Notes under the pieces: model-generated
Databases searched by the model: none
What the model saw: only the letters and a program-made list of their open reading frames with translations
What the model was told of the DNA's origin: nothing
Assembly (NCBI GenBank): GCA_963930645.1
Contig: OZ005648.1
Coordinates: 241,185,436 to 241,249,435 of the forward strand
Direction of reading: 5' to 3'
Origin: Salticus scenicus
Lineage: Eukaryota; Arthropoda; Arachnida; Araneae; Salticidae
Length of the DNA: 64,000 nucleotides
In this document: piece by piece, positions 1 through 10,851 of the stretch
Numbering within the stretch: position 1 is the first letter of the stretch
How the letters are laid out: the number at the start of each line of letters is the position of its first letter
Program-made: the position numbers and the translations under genes

Positions 1-299
1 AGTGAAACTTATTTAGTGTTAAAATAAAGTTAGAATTTTTAAGTGTCTTACATTTTTAATGAATGTTAAATTATTTATTATTTGTTTTGCTTTTAAATCT
101 ATGTGTTAATCCACAAAATACGAAAATTTCTATTTAATTCTGTAAAAATTTCGTAATATAAATTTGTAATGATGTCACTAAAAGTATGAACTCCTATTTA
201 AAGTCCTTATTTATTATCTTAACAAAATATATTTTTAATCTCTAAAAATGCTAAGTTTCTAAAATACTTATAAATTGTTACTGATGTTAATTAACTTCA

Positions 300-840
300 G
301 TCATTCATTGTTTCATTCAGTCGAAAATGTTAAGTCCCACCGGAAATTATTTATACTCTTCCAATGGCAACATCTAAATTTTAATGCCTATACCATTCAC
401 ATTCAATGTTTTTAATTATATAATACTCACCAACCCTTTGTTTTATTTTGTCAAATTCACTGAAATACATAGGAAAATTTTTATTTAATTCTGTAATCAA
501 TTTATAATCCCCGAATGACAACTCTTCAAAAGTTTTTATTCTTCCGGTGGCAACACCTAAATATTAAAGTCTATACCCTGTTTTTAACTAGATAATGCTC
601 ATCTACCTTTGTTTCAGTCAATCAACTTCGCTGTGCATTGCGGAAAATGCTAAGTCTCCGAAATTGTGAAAAAAATACTAAGTCCCGAAATTTAGGAAAA
701 TAAATCTAACTCCTCAAAATTCCCCCTTCTCCCCGATAGATGGCAGCACTCATCGCGGAAACCCTCGTAAAAGGTGATACCCAAAGTTTCTATTCTTCCG
801 GTGGCAACGCTCTAAAAGTTTATATTCTTCCGGTGGCAAC
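300..840. repeat. Degenerate repeat with TTCCGGTGGCAAC motif
   Basis: The motif CTTCC(G/A)(G/A)TGGCAAC recurs near 359, 541, 795 and 827. The first two copies are each followed by a related stretch (CACCTAAATATTAAAGTCTA and a variant) and preceded by TGCTAAGTC-type words, so the region looks like a decayed tandem repeat with units of about 200 bp. No coding potential is seen on either strand from 1 to 866. Confidence 0.5.
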
Positions 841-866
841 ACACCCCTCGTCCAAGATGATGACTA

Positions 867-1000
867 AGTAGTGTAAAAAGGAGATGTTGAGCGACAGGGT
901 GGAGGCGTAGAGGTGTCAGGGTGGAGGCGCGCCACCACCCTACGCCTCAATACGCCTCTACACCTCCACCCTGCCGCTGAACTCTCCTTTTTACACTACT
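867..1000. mobile_element. GC-rich palindromic MITE-like element
   Basis: The 134-bp stretch begins AGTAGTGTAAAAAGGAGA and ends with the inverted complement TCCTTTTTACACTACT. The inner arms also pair imperfectly (AGGGTGGAGGCGTAGAGG against CCTCTACACCTCCACCCT). It is far richer in G+C than its surroundings. Long near-palindromes like this usually are MITEs or fold-back elements. No clear target duplication was found, so the family is unassigned. Confidence 0.6.
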
Positions 1001-1929
1001 AATGTAATTTATGGAAGAACTTTGCTACATTAACTATGTCAGCGAACTGCTCAGCAAGGTAAATTAATTTTTCATGCCCATACTGTAAACAAAGAATTCT
1101 TTAAAGTTCTATTTTCATTTTTATTTATTTACTTATTTACTTATTTTTTAAGTATAATAACACGATCTGAGTTGCCCTGGTAACGAAAGTCCAATTTTTA
1201 GCGGTTGATGTGTATGCATATTTGTTATCAGCATAACTTAAAAACAAATAACTGAAAAAAAAAAAAATCTTTTTTTTTTTCTTTTTGAAATTTACATTAG
1301 GTTGTCACTTGAAAAATTTGATCAGGATTAAAAATTTTGAAGGCGAATTAATAACAGCCTTGATTCTTAAAAAAATAAAATAAAATAAAATAATAAAATA
1401 AAATAAATAAATGCACTGTAGTTGAAAGGGAGTTGAGGGGGGTTGCAGTAAAAAACGAAAAAAACATTATTTTCTTTAAAAGTACTAGAATGAATTTGAT
1501 AAATATTTAAAGTAGTGTGTTTTTTAGATGACAATTAGATCTTAAATAACCTCATTTTCAGGATAATTGGCGTTCACTGCCAACCTGCACTTCCCCGGGG
1601 AAAATACAACAGAAACCTGTTATAGTTGAAAATAACAGGAACGATTTTGAAAAAAAAAAAAAAAAAAAAATAAGGGGGGAGGGGGTAAATGCTTTTTGAG
1701 TTGAAAAATCGATTTGTCTTATCTTCTTCTTCAGGATTATTACAGTCGCTGGTGACCCGTGCTTCGCCGGGAAGACAATATAATAGAACCCTGTTTATTT
1801 AGGAATCTGCTCAAACGATATAAAAATAAATTTAGAATTAGGGGTTTCAGATGATAATTCGATTTGAATGTTCCTTATCTCCAGGAAAATTAGCTTTTAC
1901 TGTTATCCTTCGGTTCATCCAGGGCAAAG
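1001..1929. other. No gene seen; decayed repeats and poly(A)
   Basis: AT-rich sequence with poly(A)/poly(T) tracts. It holds two related words, one near 1590 (CTGCACTTCCCCGGGGAA) and one near 1755 (CCCGTGCTTCGCCGGGAA). Similar CCCGTGCGAA / GCCCGCTTCGC words recur at 5218 and 15391 next to ACTAG, suggesting ends of a dispersed repeat. Nothing coding is supported. Confidence 0.5.
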
Positions 1930-2127
1930 AAATAAGGAATGGATTTCCGAGGAAAAAAAAAAAAAAAACTAATAGTCCTCCGTTCCAAACTAAATTCTGC
2001 TTTTGCCAGAGTTTCATCAAAATCATTTTTATTTATTTATTTATTTATTTTGAAAAGGAAAGAAAAGAAAATAAATAATCACTATCGAAACAAACGATAT
2101 CGAAAAAGATTTTTTTTTCCTTTCTTT

Positions 2128-2171
<44 letters not shown>

Positions 2172-2460
2172 GAATAAGGAATTAAAAAGTGCGCATGAAA
2201 AAAGAAAAAAAAAAAAATAGAAAGAAACAACATAATTAAGTTTATATTTGAGTTAGTAATTTGAGGATGCCATTAATATAGTAACTTAAAAAAAGAAAAA
2301 AAAATCTATGTTCTAATAAATGCCTACTCATACACAGACGATTTTTTACATTCTAAAGTGGTTCAGCGACTAATAACTGTTGCCGGCATTTTCGTTGGAA
2401 GAAATAGTTTGTTCCTTCGGTGCAACTTACACATTAGTCCCGTCAGGTATAACTTTCTTT
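1930..2460 (+). repeat. Dispersed repeat X, copy 1 (with (TA)n)
   Basis: This stretch matches the reverse complement of about 23505-23975: both contain CAAACTAAATTCTGCTTTTG (one mismatch), the GATATCGAAAAAG word, and the TTCGTTGGAAGAAATAGTTTG / GGTGCAACTTACACATTAGT block. A third fragment is at about 28310-28390. A (TA)n run sits at about 2131-2166. Small open frames here are low-complexity and not genes. Confidence 0.65.
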
Positions 2461-2805
2461 TTTTTTTTTTTTTTTTTTCATACTACTGTTTTATATCGCT
2501 TTCATAACAAAACTTTAAAAAAAAATAAGTTGCAGTTTTAAAGGAATTAAGTTAGCGGTCATTATTAATATGAATTTATGTACAGTTACGTGATGTATAT
2601 GTAATATTAATATAGAGATGTTTATTTCAATTTAATGCATTTTTCTTTTAAGTTAAAAAAAAAGAAAAAGAAAAAGTATGATTTTTTTTTCCCTAGAAAG
2701 TAGACATAAATTGAATATGAAATAAATATCGCAAGAAAAAGAAATCTAAAAATAGAACAAATTAATTAATTAATTAATCAAAAGTTCAATTAAAAAAATA
2801 TATAT

Positions 2806-2990
2806 TAGGTGTTTGCATAAATTCGTGCGGTTTTTTATTGCTTCATTTCATAAAAATACATCAAATCAAATGACAATTTTTAATCAAAATACTCTCCATT
2901 AACTTTCTACAACCTTTGCCCATTTTTCGGGTAACAAATGTATATTACGGCGATAGAAGCTCTCGTCTTTGGAGGCAATAAAATGATCCG
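2806..2990 (-). pseudogene. Mariner-like transposase C-terminal fragment
   Basis: Read on the - strand, 2985 to about 2890 encodes SKDESFYRRNIHLLPEKWAK followed by VVES and a stop. This is the characteristic last segment of mariner-family transposases. It is followed, as expected, by a short 3' tail and a candidate terminal inverted repeat (AGGTGTTTGCATAAATTCGT at 2809-2828 on +) next to TA-rich DNA. The D,D,D catalytic domain and DNA-binding domain are not recognisable upstream, so this is a truncated dead copy. The family call rests on motif recognition only. Confidence 0.65.
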
Positions 2991-3224
2991 CGTCCACACG
3001 AACTTTTGCAACGACCTAATACTATCATGACACGGAAACAAGATAACTTTGGCGAACCAAAAAAACGTCGCCAAAACTCTACAAACACACAGTAAAAAAG
3101 CGTTTCTTAAAATAATTTATTGTTATTAAAATACATATTTAGATTTAAATAATACTTTTTTTTTTTTTTTTTTACTTTATAAATGTCAGAAATGCAAAGA
3201 AAAGTATAAGTGAATAACAATAAA

Positions 3225-3660
3225 ACTTACTATGCAAAGCTGTGCATTAGGTCCCGGGATCCAAGAATCTGGACGACAATTCGCTGCCCATTTTCCCCTT
3301 CTTGCATTATCCGAAGGAAACCTAAACATTTTGTATCCTTTTCTGGAGTGTTTACATCAGTTTATCGCTGAACAACCTCCCATATTGCAGTTTATTTCAC
3401 TAAAATTACGAGCAAGGCGGTAGAAACAATGGCTGCCGTTTGTTTATCACGCTGGGTACATGCGGCAACCCTAAGGCAAAAAAATGTCGGATGCGCCAGC
3501 TCGTATATATAGGAGCCTTAGATGGATCCCTTTTGTGACGTCACAGATGTTAGTATCAGGCCCGGTAGAGAATGAAGACTTCCCCGTCGGCCCCGAGCAG
3601 GTCCTGGCCCTTTGGAACAAAACTATAGGGGAAAAAACTGTCTGTTAACCACGGGTAATA
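3225..3660 (+). other. GC-richer island, unassigned
   Basis: Base composition is clearly more balanced than the flanks. It contains a 63-codon open frame (3232-3423), TATATATA at 3504-3511 and a perfect palindromic TGACGTCA (CRE-like) at 3536-3543. It could be a promoter/first-exon region or the unique part of an unrecognised repeat. The peptide (MQSCALGPGIQESGRQFAAH at its start) is not recognised, and no splice-supported continuation was found. Confidence 0.3.
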
Positions 3661-5150
3661 TTTGGCGACTTTTGCATTACGTTTTTCTTTTTTTTTTTTT
3701 TTTTTTTTTTTTTTTCTTTCCTCATTGATTTTTCGGTGAATTTTTTAGAGTTATATATGACAGTTTAAAATTTTAGTGTCTAAAAAAAGAAATCTGGTAA
3801 TAGTCAAAAATATTTTCTAGACTAGCCTTTGAGATAACAGCTTGTATAAGAATTTAAGACCTCTTTAACTAAAGTGTTTTGAATTTAAATGAGGGGGGGG
3901 GAATAAAAATAACATGCGATTTCTTTTTTTCCTTCAGAATAGTGTATTAAAACTTTTATGTAAATAAACTGTAAAATTTTTAGATAAATAATTAATGGCT
4001 TTACATGGATAAATGGATTAAATAGCTGCATGAAATTGTGATTTATTATTATTATTAAAGGATTTTTCTTTTAAATGCGATTTAACAGAAACATCCGCAA
4101 TGTTTCTTTTTTCTTTCTTTTCTTTTCTTTCTTTTTCTTTCTTTTTTTTTTTTTTTTTTTTTAAAGATGGTAGCCCGTTTTATTTCTTTATTTATTGAAA
4201 GTTAATTTAAATTATCTAAAATTAAGTGAGAAACATGGTGTTTTTTTTTTTTTAAATATGTATCCACATTACATTAATCATGACTTGACTTTGTAAATTC
4301 CAATAGATAAGAAATCAAGCAGAAACGGTCGTTTTGCCAAGCCAAGCTCAGAGAAAAGCAAAACAAACAAACTAACCACTAACAGAAAGCAGAACGCGCC
4401 AATAATAAAATCGACAGAAATAACCCACGATCGTTAAATGCTTATTATACAGAAACCAACTTTCCCATGTTAAATCGGCAAATTTTTTTCCCGTAAAGTT
4501 TTAAATATTGGACGAACCAAATATCGCAGTAAAATGAAACAAAAAGTAAAATATTCGTATCAACGAGATCTTTAATTTGAGATAAAAAAGAACTTTCTAA
4601 GTTAATAAGTAAAAAAATGGGAGCATTTTCAATTTAGCGTAAAATTAGATGTTTTGACAACTTTTTGAAAAAATTTCTTCTTCAAGAAATTTTTTTTTAA
4701 ATAAGTTAGAGAATTCATAAATGTGCAGAATTCTTTGAAAACTGGTTTTTCAGATAGACAATTACTTAATCTAGGAACTTTTATAAAATTTAGCTTTTTA
4801 AAAATCAAAATTTCCTATCTTAATTGCTGAAAAACTGTTAAATATCGCCAAAGAGACATAAATCGCCAAATATGAAATTGCTTCATCTCAGTTTACCCGA
4901 AAAATATTAATTTCAAATTGAGCTGCTTTTTCTATTTATAAGTTATTTTTTTAACCAAAGAATCTTTGCTTTTACTATTTTGTACAATTTTAAATTTTAT
5001 ATCCCTGAAAACAGTAATGAATACATTTTTGAATAACATTTGTTTCAAATCTATAGCTTGAATTGCTGATTTTTTAATATTTTTCATACCTTAGAATAAG
5101 AAAGTCAGTACACGATATAGTATCCAATTTTAATATCCTTCAATTCAATC
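3661..5150. other. No gene seen; AT-rich with long poly(T)
   Basis: Contains T tracts at about 3688-3715 and 4144-4162 and short microsatellites. No coding frame, terminal repeat pair or known motif was supported. Confidence 0.5.
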
Positions 5151-5199
5151 TGGCAATGATAATTATGATGCATAAAGATTTCTACTTCCTTCTATATAG

Positions 5200-5970
5200 T
5201 ATACTAGCAGGCTTTGCCCGCTTCGCTTGTCATTTTATTGAAATGAATTTCGACTTTCGGTTTTTAATGGATTTACACGTTGTAAGAGCTCCTGAAAACA
5301 ATTTGACTATTTTTAGAAAATTTCTATTTGCGTGTGTGTGTTCTATGTGTGTGGCGAAAGTTTTGTTCCAACTAGATATCAGGAGCTACTGCTCAGAATT
5401 ACATATAAATTTATATGCAATTGAACCTTGATGTATAATAGCGTTTATCAATATTTGGTGTCAATTGCTCAACATGGTGCTGCTATGCAGTGATTGCCGC
5501 AATTTCAGAGAAGGCTATATCTGAGTAACTAATACATGGAATTGCATAAATTTACAAATAAATTTACATTGTTACAAATTATAGTGCTTATCAACTTTTG
5601 TACCAATATCTCAACATGTGACGCTGCTATACAGCGATTTTCGCAATTTAAGGAAAGGTTCTGTTGCATATAATGAAACAAAACTTAATATGTGAAAAGG
5701 CCATTATGAGACATTATACTGATTCAATCTCGATGCCTATCGGCCGATAAGTGGAGCTCATATACTACATTTTTTTTTTAGAAGTGAAAGGATGCCATCT
5801 GCATGGTGAAAATTTACTTCCGTTGGACATTTTGTGCAACAATACCTCTCTGAGTTGATAATATTCAGCATTCATAATGAAAAAAATAATAAATAATTTG
5901 TGCTGCGTTAATATGTATAGGAAAATGTAGAAGAAAGTTTTGTGATGGACACGACATACTAGTCTGCATA
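5200..5970 (+). repeat. Dispersed repeat family R, diverged copy
   Basis: Shares ordered landmarks with the other R copies: the GCCCGCTTCGC start, ATGGATTTACACGTT, GTGTGTG-rich stretch, AGGAGCTACTGC, CAACATGGTGCTGCTATG, and the tail GACACGACATACTAG. Family R is non-coding. Its head (best at 8133) is a hairpin, ACTTTCTTCTATATG with TATAGAGAAAGTA, and its tail reads GTGGTGGCCACAACATACTAG or a variant. Confidence 0.6.
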
Positions 5971-6158
5971 GAAAACCCATGGATAATGTCTAGCAACCAG
6001 AATTATGGAAAGTTTAACGCAAAGAAAACTTTGTAAAACAGTTTAACGCAAAGAACAACATCGCACGAAAGCTGAGTTGAAATCCAGGACATATCTGATG
6101 TAAAGTATCAGGTTAATTCCAGTAAATATAAAAACTATTTAAAAAAAATAAATGATAT

Positions 6159-7279
6159 CTACAAAAAAGACACTTAAAATGTACAAAAAAGCCAAGCTCA
6201 AAGAAAGAGAATTGATTAAAGTTGTGTCTAAAAAGGGTGTGATATCAAATTCCCAAGCTTACATTCAAATACTTATTTAATATTCCCTTTTATCTAAATT
6301 TTCACATGTGAATCAAGTGCCTTATGATATGTTGATAGAAATCCTTCTTTCCTGTACTAAATACATCATAGCGTGTTTCTGAAAAATATTATTATTTTTA
6401 TTTATGTATGATGGGCTTGGCGGCCATCTTTCAAGTAATGAATAAACATTCACACAATTTGAAAGAAGTTTCTTAAAATATATCTCATATAAAATTAATT
6501 TTGCTATTCCATTCAGCAGAGACGGAAATATTTCGATAACATGATTTCTTATAATTATTTAGTATTAAGTGCACTCCCATCCTATAAATGCCGGGAATAA
6601 AGAATATAAAAATTTAAATTAACGTAAAAACATGAAGGAGAGGGGGGGGGGAAGCATAGAAGCTTCCACCCCCCTTTATATTTACCCAATTTGAATTTAG
6701 CTTCTTGGAATAAATATCTCGTAAAAATAATATGGTTATTCCATTCAACAGGGGTTGAAATGTTCAGATTAAAAAAGAAAAAAAAATGCATTAAAAACAT
6801 CGCAAAAGCCCCGTTAAGCACACAAGTTGAATCAATTTAAGTTTTAACAGTGTTAAGTTTGGCGCACTCCCATCCTCCCATCCTATAATTATTTCTCATT
6901 GCGCAGCACTAGTGCGATATAAAGCTCAATTAACCAACCAATCAACCAACTCATTCTATAATTGATGAGATTTATAGAATTCAAACTAACGTAAAACTTT
7001 GAAAGATGGCCGCCAAGCCCATCATACATAAATAAAAATAATAATATTTTTCAGAAACACGCTATGGTGTAGTTAGCACGGGAAAGAAGGATTTCTATCA
7101 ACATATCATAAGGCACTTGATTCACATGTGAAAATTTAGATAAAAGGGAATATTAAATAAGTATTTGAATGTAAGCTTGGGAATTTGATATCACACCCTT
7201 TTTAGACACAACTTTAATCAATTCTCTTTCTTTGAGCTTGGCTTTTTTGTACATTTTAACTAAGCGTCTTTTTTGTAGT
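6159..7279. repeat. Long inverted repeat (fold-back element)
   Basis: The left arm (6159-6434) and right arm (6997-7279) are near-identical inverted copies of about 280 bp. Landmarks on the left arm include AGCCAAGCTCAAAGAAAGAG, TCACATGTGAATCAAGTGCC and GATGGGCTTGGCGGCCATCT, all found inverted on the right. The spacer of ~560 bp is non-coding. The outer edges (CTACAAAAAAGAC) pair, but no certain target duplication was found. It is compatible with a non-autonomous DNA transposon with long TIRs. Confidence 0.75.
6891..6957 (+). repeat. LINE/SINE-like 3' tail
   Basis: The word CATTGCGCAGCACTAGTGCG followed by ATATAAAGCTCAATT and an (AACC)n-like tail matches 33548-33597 (CATTGCGCAGCACTAGAGCG with the same kind of tail). 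A conserved end followed by a short simple repeat is typical of a retroposon 3' terminus. The parent element is not identified. Confidence 0.45.
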
Positions 7280-7410
7280 ATGAATATAACACTTGAAATT
7301 CTATAATTAAAACATTTAGGGATATAATTAGCGTAAGCTAAATAATATTACACTCTGAGACATTTGAATTTACATTTTAATGGTGTGTAGTGTTAGGGTT
7401 AAAGGGTGTT

Positions 7411-8739
7411 GTGACAGATGCGTACATGACATTTGCGTACAAGCTGAAAACAGTGGCACTTGCGTACATGTCCAGGTGGTTTAAATATTACAGGTGTGTT
7501 TTCAAAAAATCTGGTGGCACTTGCGTACAGCATTTCTTTCGCTTTATTTGAGGATCACTGCATGAAGGGTTGTATCCATATGTTGCAAACATTAAAACCT
7601 TTTTTTTCTTTCTATTTTTTCTATTCTTTCCTTCTTTTTTCTTTTCTTTTTACTTTCTCTTACCCATAGGGTCGAGAAAGTATTGTTTTAGGGTCAAATT
7701 TTCGAACGTGCGTTTTTGTTGTATCTACATTTTCTGAGGTCCCCTGAATACGAAAATCATGTTTTTAGCGAATGGTCTGTGTGTCTGTCTGTCTGTGTTA
7801 TCAGCATATCTCAAGAACAAATAGTAGCAGAAATCCCAAACTCGGTATTCTAAATTTATATCACATAGGAATGTTACAGTAAGCTTTTCGTTGGACTGCG
7901 CTAAACCAAATGAAACGAATAGTATATGTTTTTTGTAATAGAGATAGTCAACTGGGAAAAAAAATTTGTGCATGTAGGAGCCCCGCCTCACCCCCTGGGG
8001 GGGGGGGGGGGGGAGTCCACCCTCGAGCGGAGTAAATTTTCATGATGGGTATCTTTCAAAAGAGCTCACCAATACCTTTAAAACGAATGGTTGAACCATA
8101 GATCTGCGATAATTTAAAATAAAGTTATCGATTTTTTACTTTCTTCTATATGTAATATAGAGAAAGTATTGGATTCGCGAAAATTTTCGACCTCCGTTTT
8201 TTGACGGATCTACACGTTTTGGGATGTCCTAAACACGAATTGATAGTTTTTAAAAAATGTCTGTCTGTGTGTCTGTCTGTCTGTCTGTCAGTATCATTTT
8301 TTTGTGGACGCTGTATCTCACGAACCAATGAATGAAATTTAACCAAACTTGGTATTTAGTTGCACCCTGACATGAACTGGTGCCCATTAGATTTAGGGAT
8401 CAATAGCTCTACAGGTGGCGCTGTGATCGCATTTTATGCAAATTTTTAACATGGCAGCATAGGACAAAATTCTGTATAAATGGGCATAATGAGAGTTATT
8501 TTAAACTTGTGATTGTAAAATTAATATGAATTATTGATAATAGTAGTAGTTAACTAGGAAAAAAAATTTGTGCATGGGGGGGCATCGGTTACCCCCTGGG
8601 GGGGAAATACCTCCCCGGGGGGGTTAAATTTTGAAGATGGGTATCATTCGAAAGATCTCGTCAATACCTTTAAAACGAATGGTTGAACCATAAATCTGTG
8701 ATAATTTAAAACAAAGTTATCGATTTTTTTTACTTTTAA

Positions 8740-8778
<39 letters not shown>

Positions 8779-9933
8779 GTATTTTTTTTTTTTTTTTTTT
8801 TTTAAACGAAATTTTACCAAACTTGGTATTTAGTTGGTCCCCGACATAAACTGGTGCTGATTATATTTGGGGATCAATAGCTCAACAGGAGGCGCTGTGA
8901 TAGCATTTTATCTAAATTTTTAACATGGCAGAATAGGACAAAAATTCGTATAAATGTGCATAATAAGAGTTATTTTACACTTGTGATTGTAAAATTAATA
9001 TGAATTATTGATAATAGTAGTACGTAACTAGAAAAAAAATTTTGTGCATGGGGGGGCATCGCTTCCCCCCTGGGGGGGAAGTACCCCCCGTGGGGGATAA
9101 ATTTTGAAAATGGGTATCATTCGAAAGATCTCGTCAATACCTTTAAAACGAATGGTTGAACTATAAATCTGTGATAATTTAAAACAAAGTTATCGATTTT
9201 TTTTACTTTTAACCAAAAAAAAAAAAAAACTTAGAAAAAAAATCGTATTTTTTTTTTTTTTTTTAAATATTGTTACTGATTGAATATGTATAGGAAAATA
9301 TAGAAGAAAGTCTTGTGGTGGCCACAACATACTAGTTTCATTTTTAAACACACTTTTTTTTTTGGGGGGGGGGGTAGAAAGAGAGGCATATAGCTGAACG
9401 ACAAATAATTTCAGGAATTGGAATATGATACAATTCGCTATTGATAAAGAAGAGAGATCTTTTTTAACTTTTTTTTTCTTTACTGGAGACAAAAAAATTC
9501 ATACTTGTTAAAAAGTAAAAAAGTATTTAAGAAATAAAAATATTTTTAAAGACCTTAATAGCATTTATAAGAACCTTTATTGATCATGACTCAGTGAATA
9601 AATAATTGAATGTCATTTCAGAAAATAACTACGGCTATTATAGTTTGTAACTTTTATATGCCTTAAGCTCATAACTTTGTCAGTCGTAAGACTACATGCA
9701 TAAGAGAAAATTCACGTATTTATATAAGAGTATTTATCTTCAAATGTAATATATGGATACAACCCCTTTGTGTTACCAACGAAAAATACAGCGAAACAAA
9801 TTTTGTACAGAAATGCCACTTGATTTTTCGAAAACAGATCTGTAGCATTTGGAACATCTGGACTTGTACGCAAGTGTCACTAATTTCAGCTTGTACGCAA
9901 ATGTCATGTACGCATCTGCCATATAACCGGGTT
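7411..9933. repeat. Inverted arms rich in GCGTACA around family R copies
   Basis: The left arm (about 7405-7600) reads CAGATGCGTACATGACATTT, then repeats TGCGTACA, and ends near GGTTGTATCCATATGTTGC. The right arm (about 9745-9935) is its imperfect inverted copy (AAATGTCATGTACGCATCTG at its outer edge). The arms are ~190 bp and roughly three-quarters identical by eye. Between them lie head-to-tail family R copies. This could be a composite transposon with long TIRs or two independent opposite insertions. Confidence 0.55.
7640..9340 (+). repeat. Family R, three consecutive partial copies
   Basis: Copy a (about 7640-8130) is a variant subtype with TTACCCATAGGGTCGAGAAA at its head. Copy b (about 8130-8755) has the hairpin head, CTGTCTGTCTG microsatellite, CACGAACCAATGAATG, GGTGGCGCTGTGATCGC, AACATGGCAGCATAGGAC, a G/C-run hairpin near 8577-8625 and CCTTTAAAACGAATGGTTGA. 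Copy c (about 8815-9340) lacks the head and ends in the tail GTGGTGGCCACAACATACTAG. Open frames here are shadows of repeat sequence. Long A and T runs separate the copies. Confidence 0.7.
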
Positions 9934-9935
9934 AA

Positions 9936-10483
9936 AGCCAGTTGACTAAAACACGGTCCTAGACCTGAGTGGTGTACTCTCTGTAGAGTCTTTCTAAGTG
10001 TTACATAGCCCTTTTTATTTGAGTTTTGGAGAAAACCATAGTAAACTCCAAATGTATATGTCGACGAAAGCGATCTGGTATCTAACTTGGCAATTTCCGT
10101 CTATTAGCTTCCAGATATTTAAATTTTGATATTCCATTCATCAGAACATTCTAAGATTCTAAGACGGAAGGTGGCCGCTCACCACTATGCAGCGGTTTTG
10201 AGCGATTTTAACCTTTAGAGAGGGGTTCCGATGGCACTGTGGTGATTCAAAAGAGCCCGTGTCTAAAGGTTAAACCTCCTCCGTTGTTTATTGCATAAAC
10301 AGGGAAAAAAAAATAGGTTACAGAGGTCGCCAAAGCGGAGCTTTCACACGACAGAGGGCGACAAGTTAACAAGAATATAAAAAGAAGAACGGAACCTTGC
10401 TCCCTCGCATGGAAAAGCTTGTGATGAAAAATTATATGGACCTCCAAGAGAAAAGTTGGTAACTGCCTTGGAAGATTGAAAAA
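9936..10483. other. No gene; probable 3' UTR of the non-LTR element
   Basis: No open frame is supported. The part nearest 10483 follows the stop of the non-LTR element's last coding block on the - strand and probably is its 3' UTR. I could not place the exact 3' end or a target duplication; a change of character occurs near 10215-10240. Confidence 0.4.
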
Positions 10484-10851
10484 TTAGTTGGTCAAATTGG
10501 AAAGATGCATTAAGAAGTTATAGATTCTGGTTAGTTTCTGACGTAGGGGAAGCCGGGTAACGATATTAAAAAGCCAGTCGTTAGGTTTATTCGGTGGGTT
10601 AAGGATACGCCAATCATGAGTTAGTGGGCATGAGAAAAAGTAATGATTTGCATTACCCTCAGCGCCGCACTCACATTGTGGAGTGCGCGAGCAATGAAAT
10701 TTGTAAAGATGTGATTTGAACGGGCCATGGCCCTTTAAGAAGGCTGTTATGGCTGGGGAAAGGTCAAAGTTATAATTTGACACTTTTGGGAGGAGGTTAA
10801 AAGTAAATCTACCTTTAGGAGATGTATCCCAGTATAGCTGCCATTCTTTCT
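10484..10851 (-). pseudogene. C-terminal zinc block of non-LTR element
   Basis: Beyond the -1 shift in the G run at 10886-10891 the frame continues as KARLKKEWQLYWDT and then 10783-10484, with CECGAEGNANHYFFSC near residues 37-52. That is a C-x-C...H...C arrangement typical of the tail of R1/LOA-like ORF2 proteins. It ends at a stop at 10484. It belongs with the RT frame and is not an independent gene. Confidence 0.8.
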
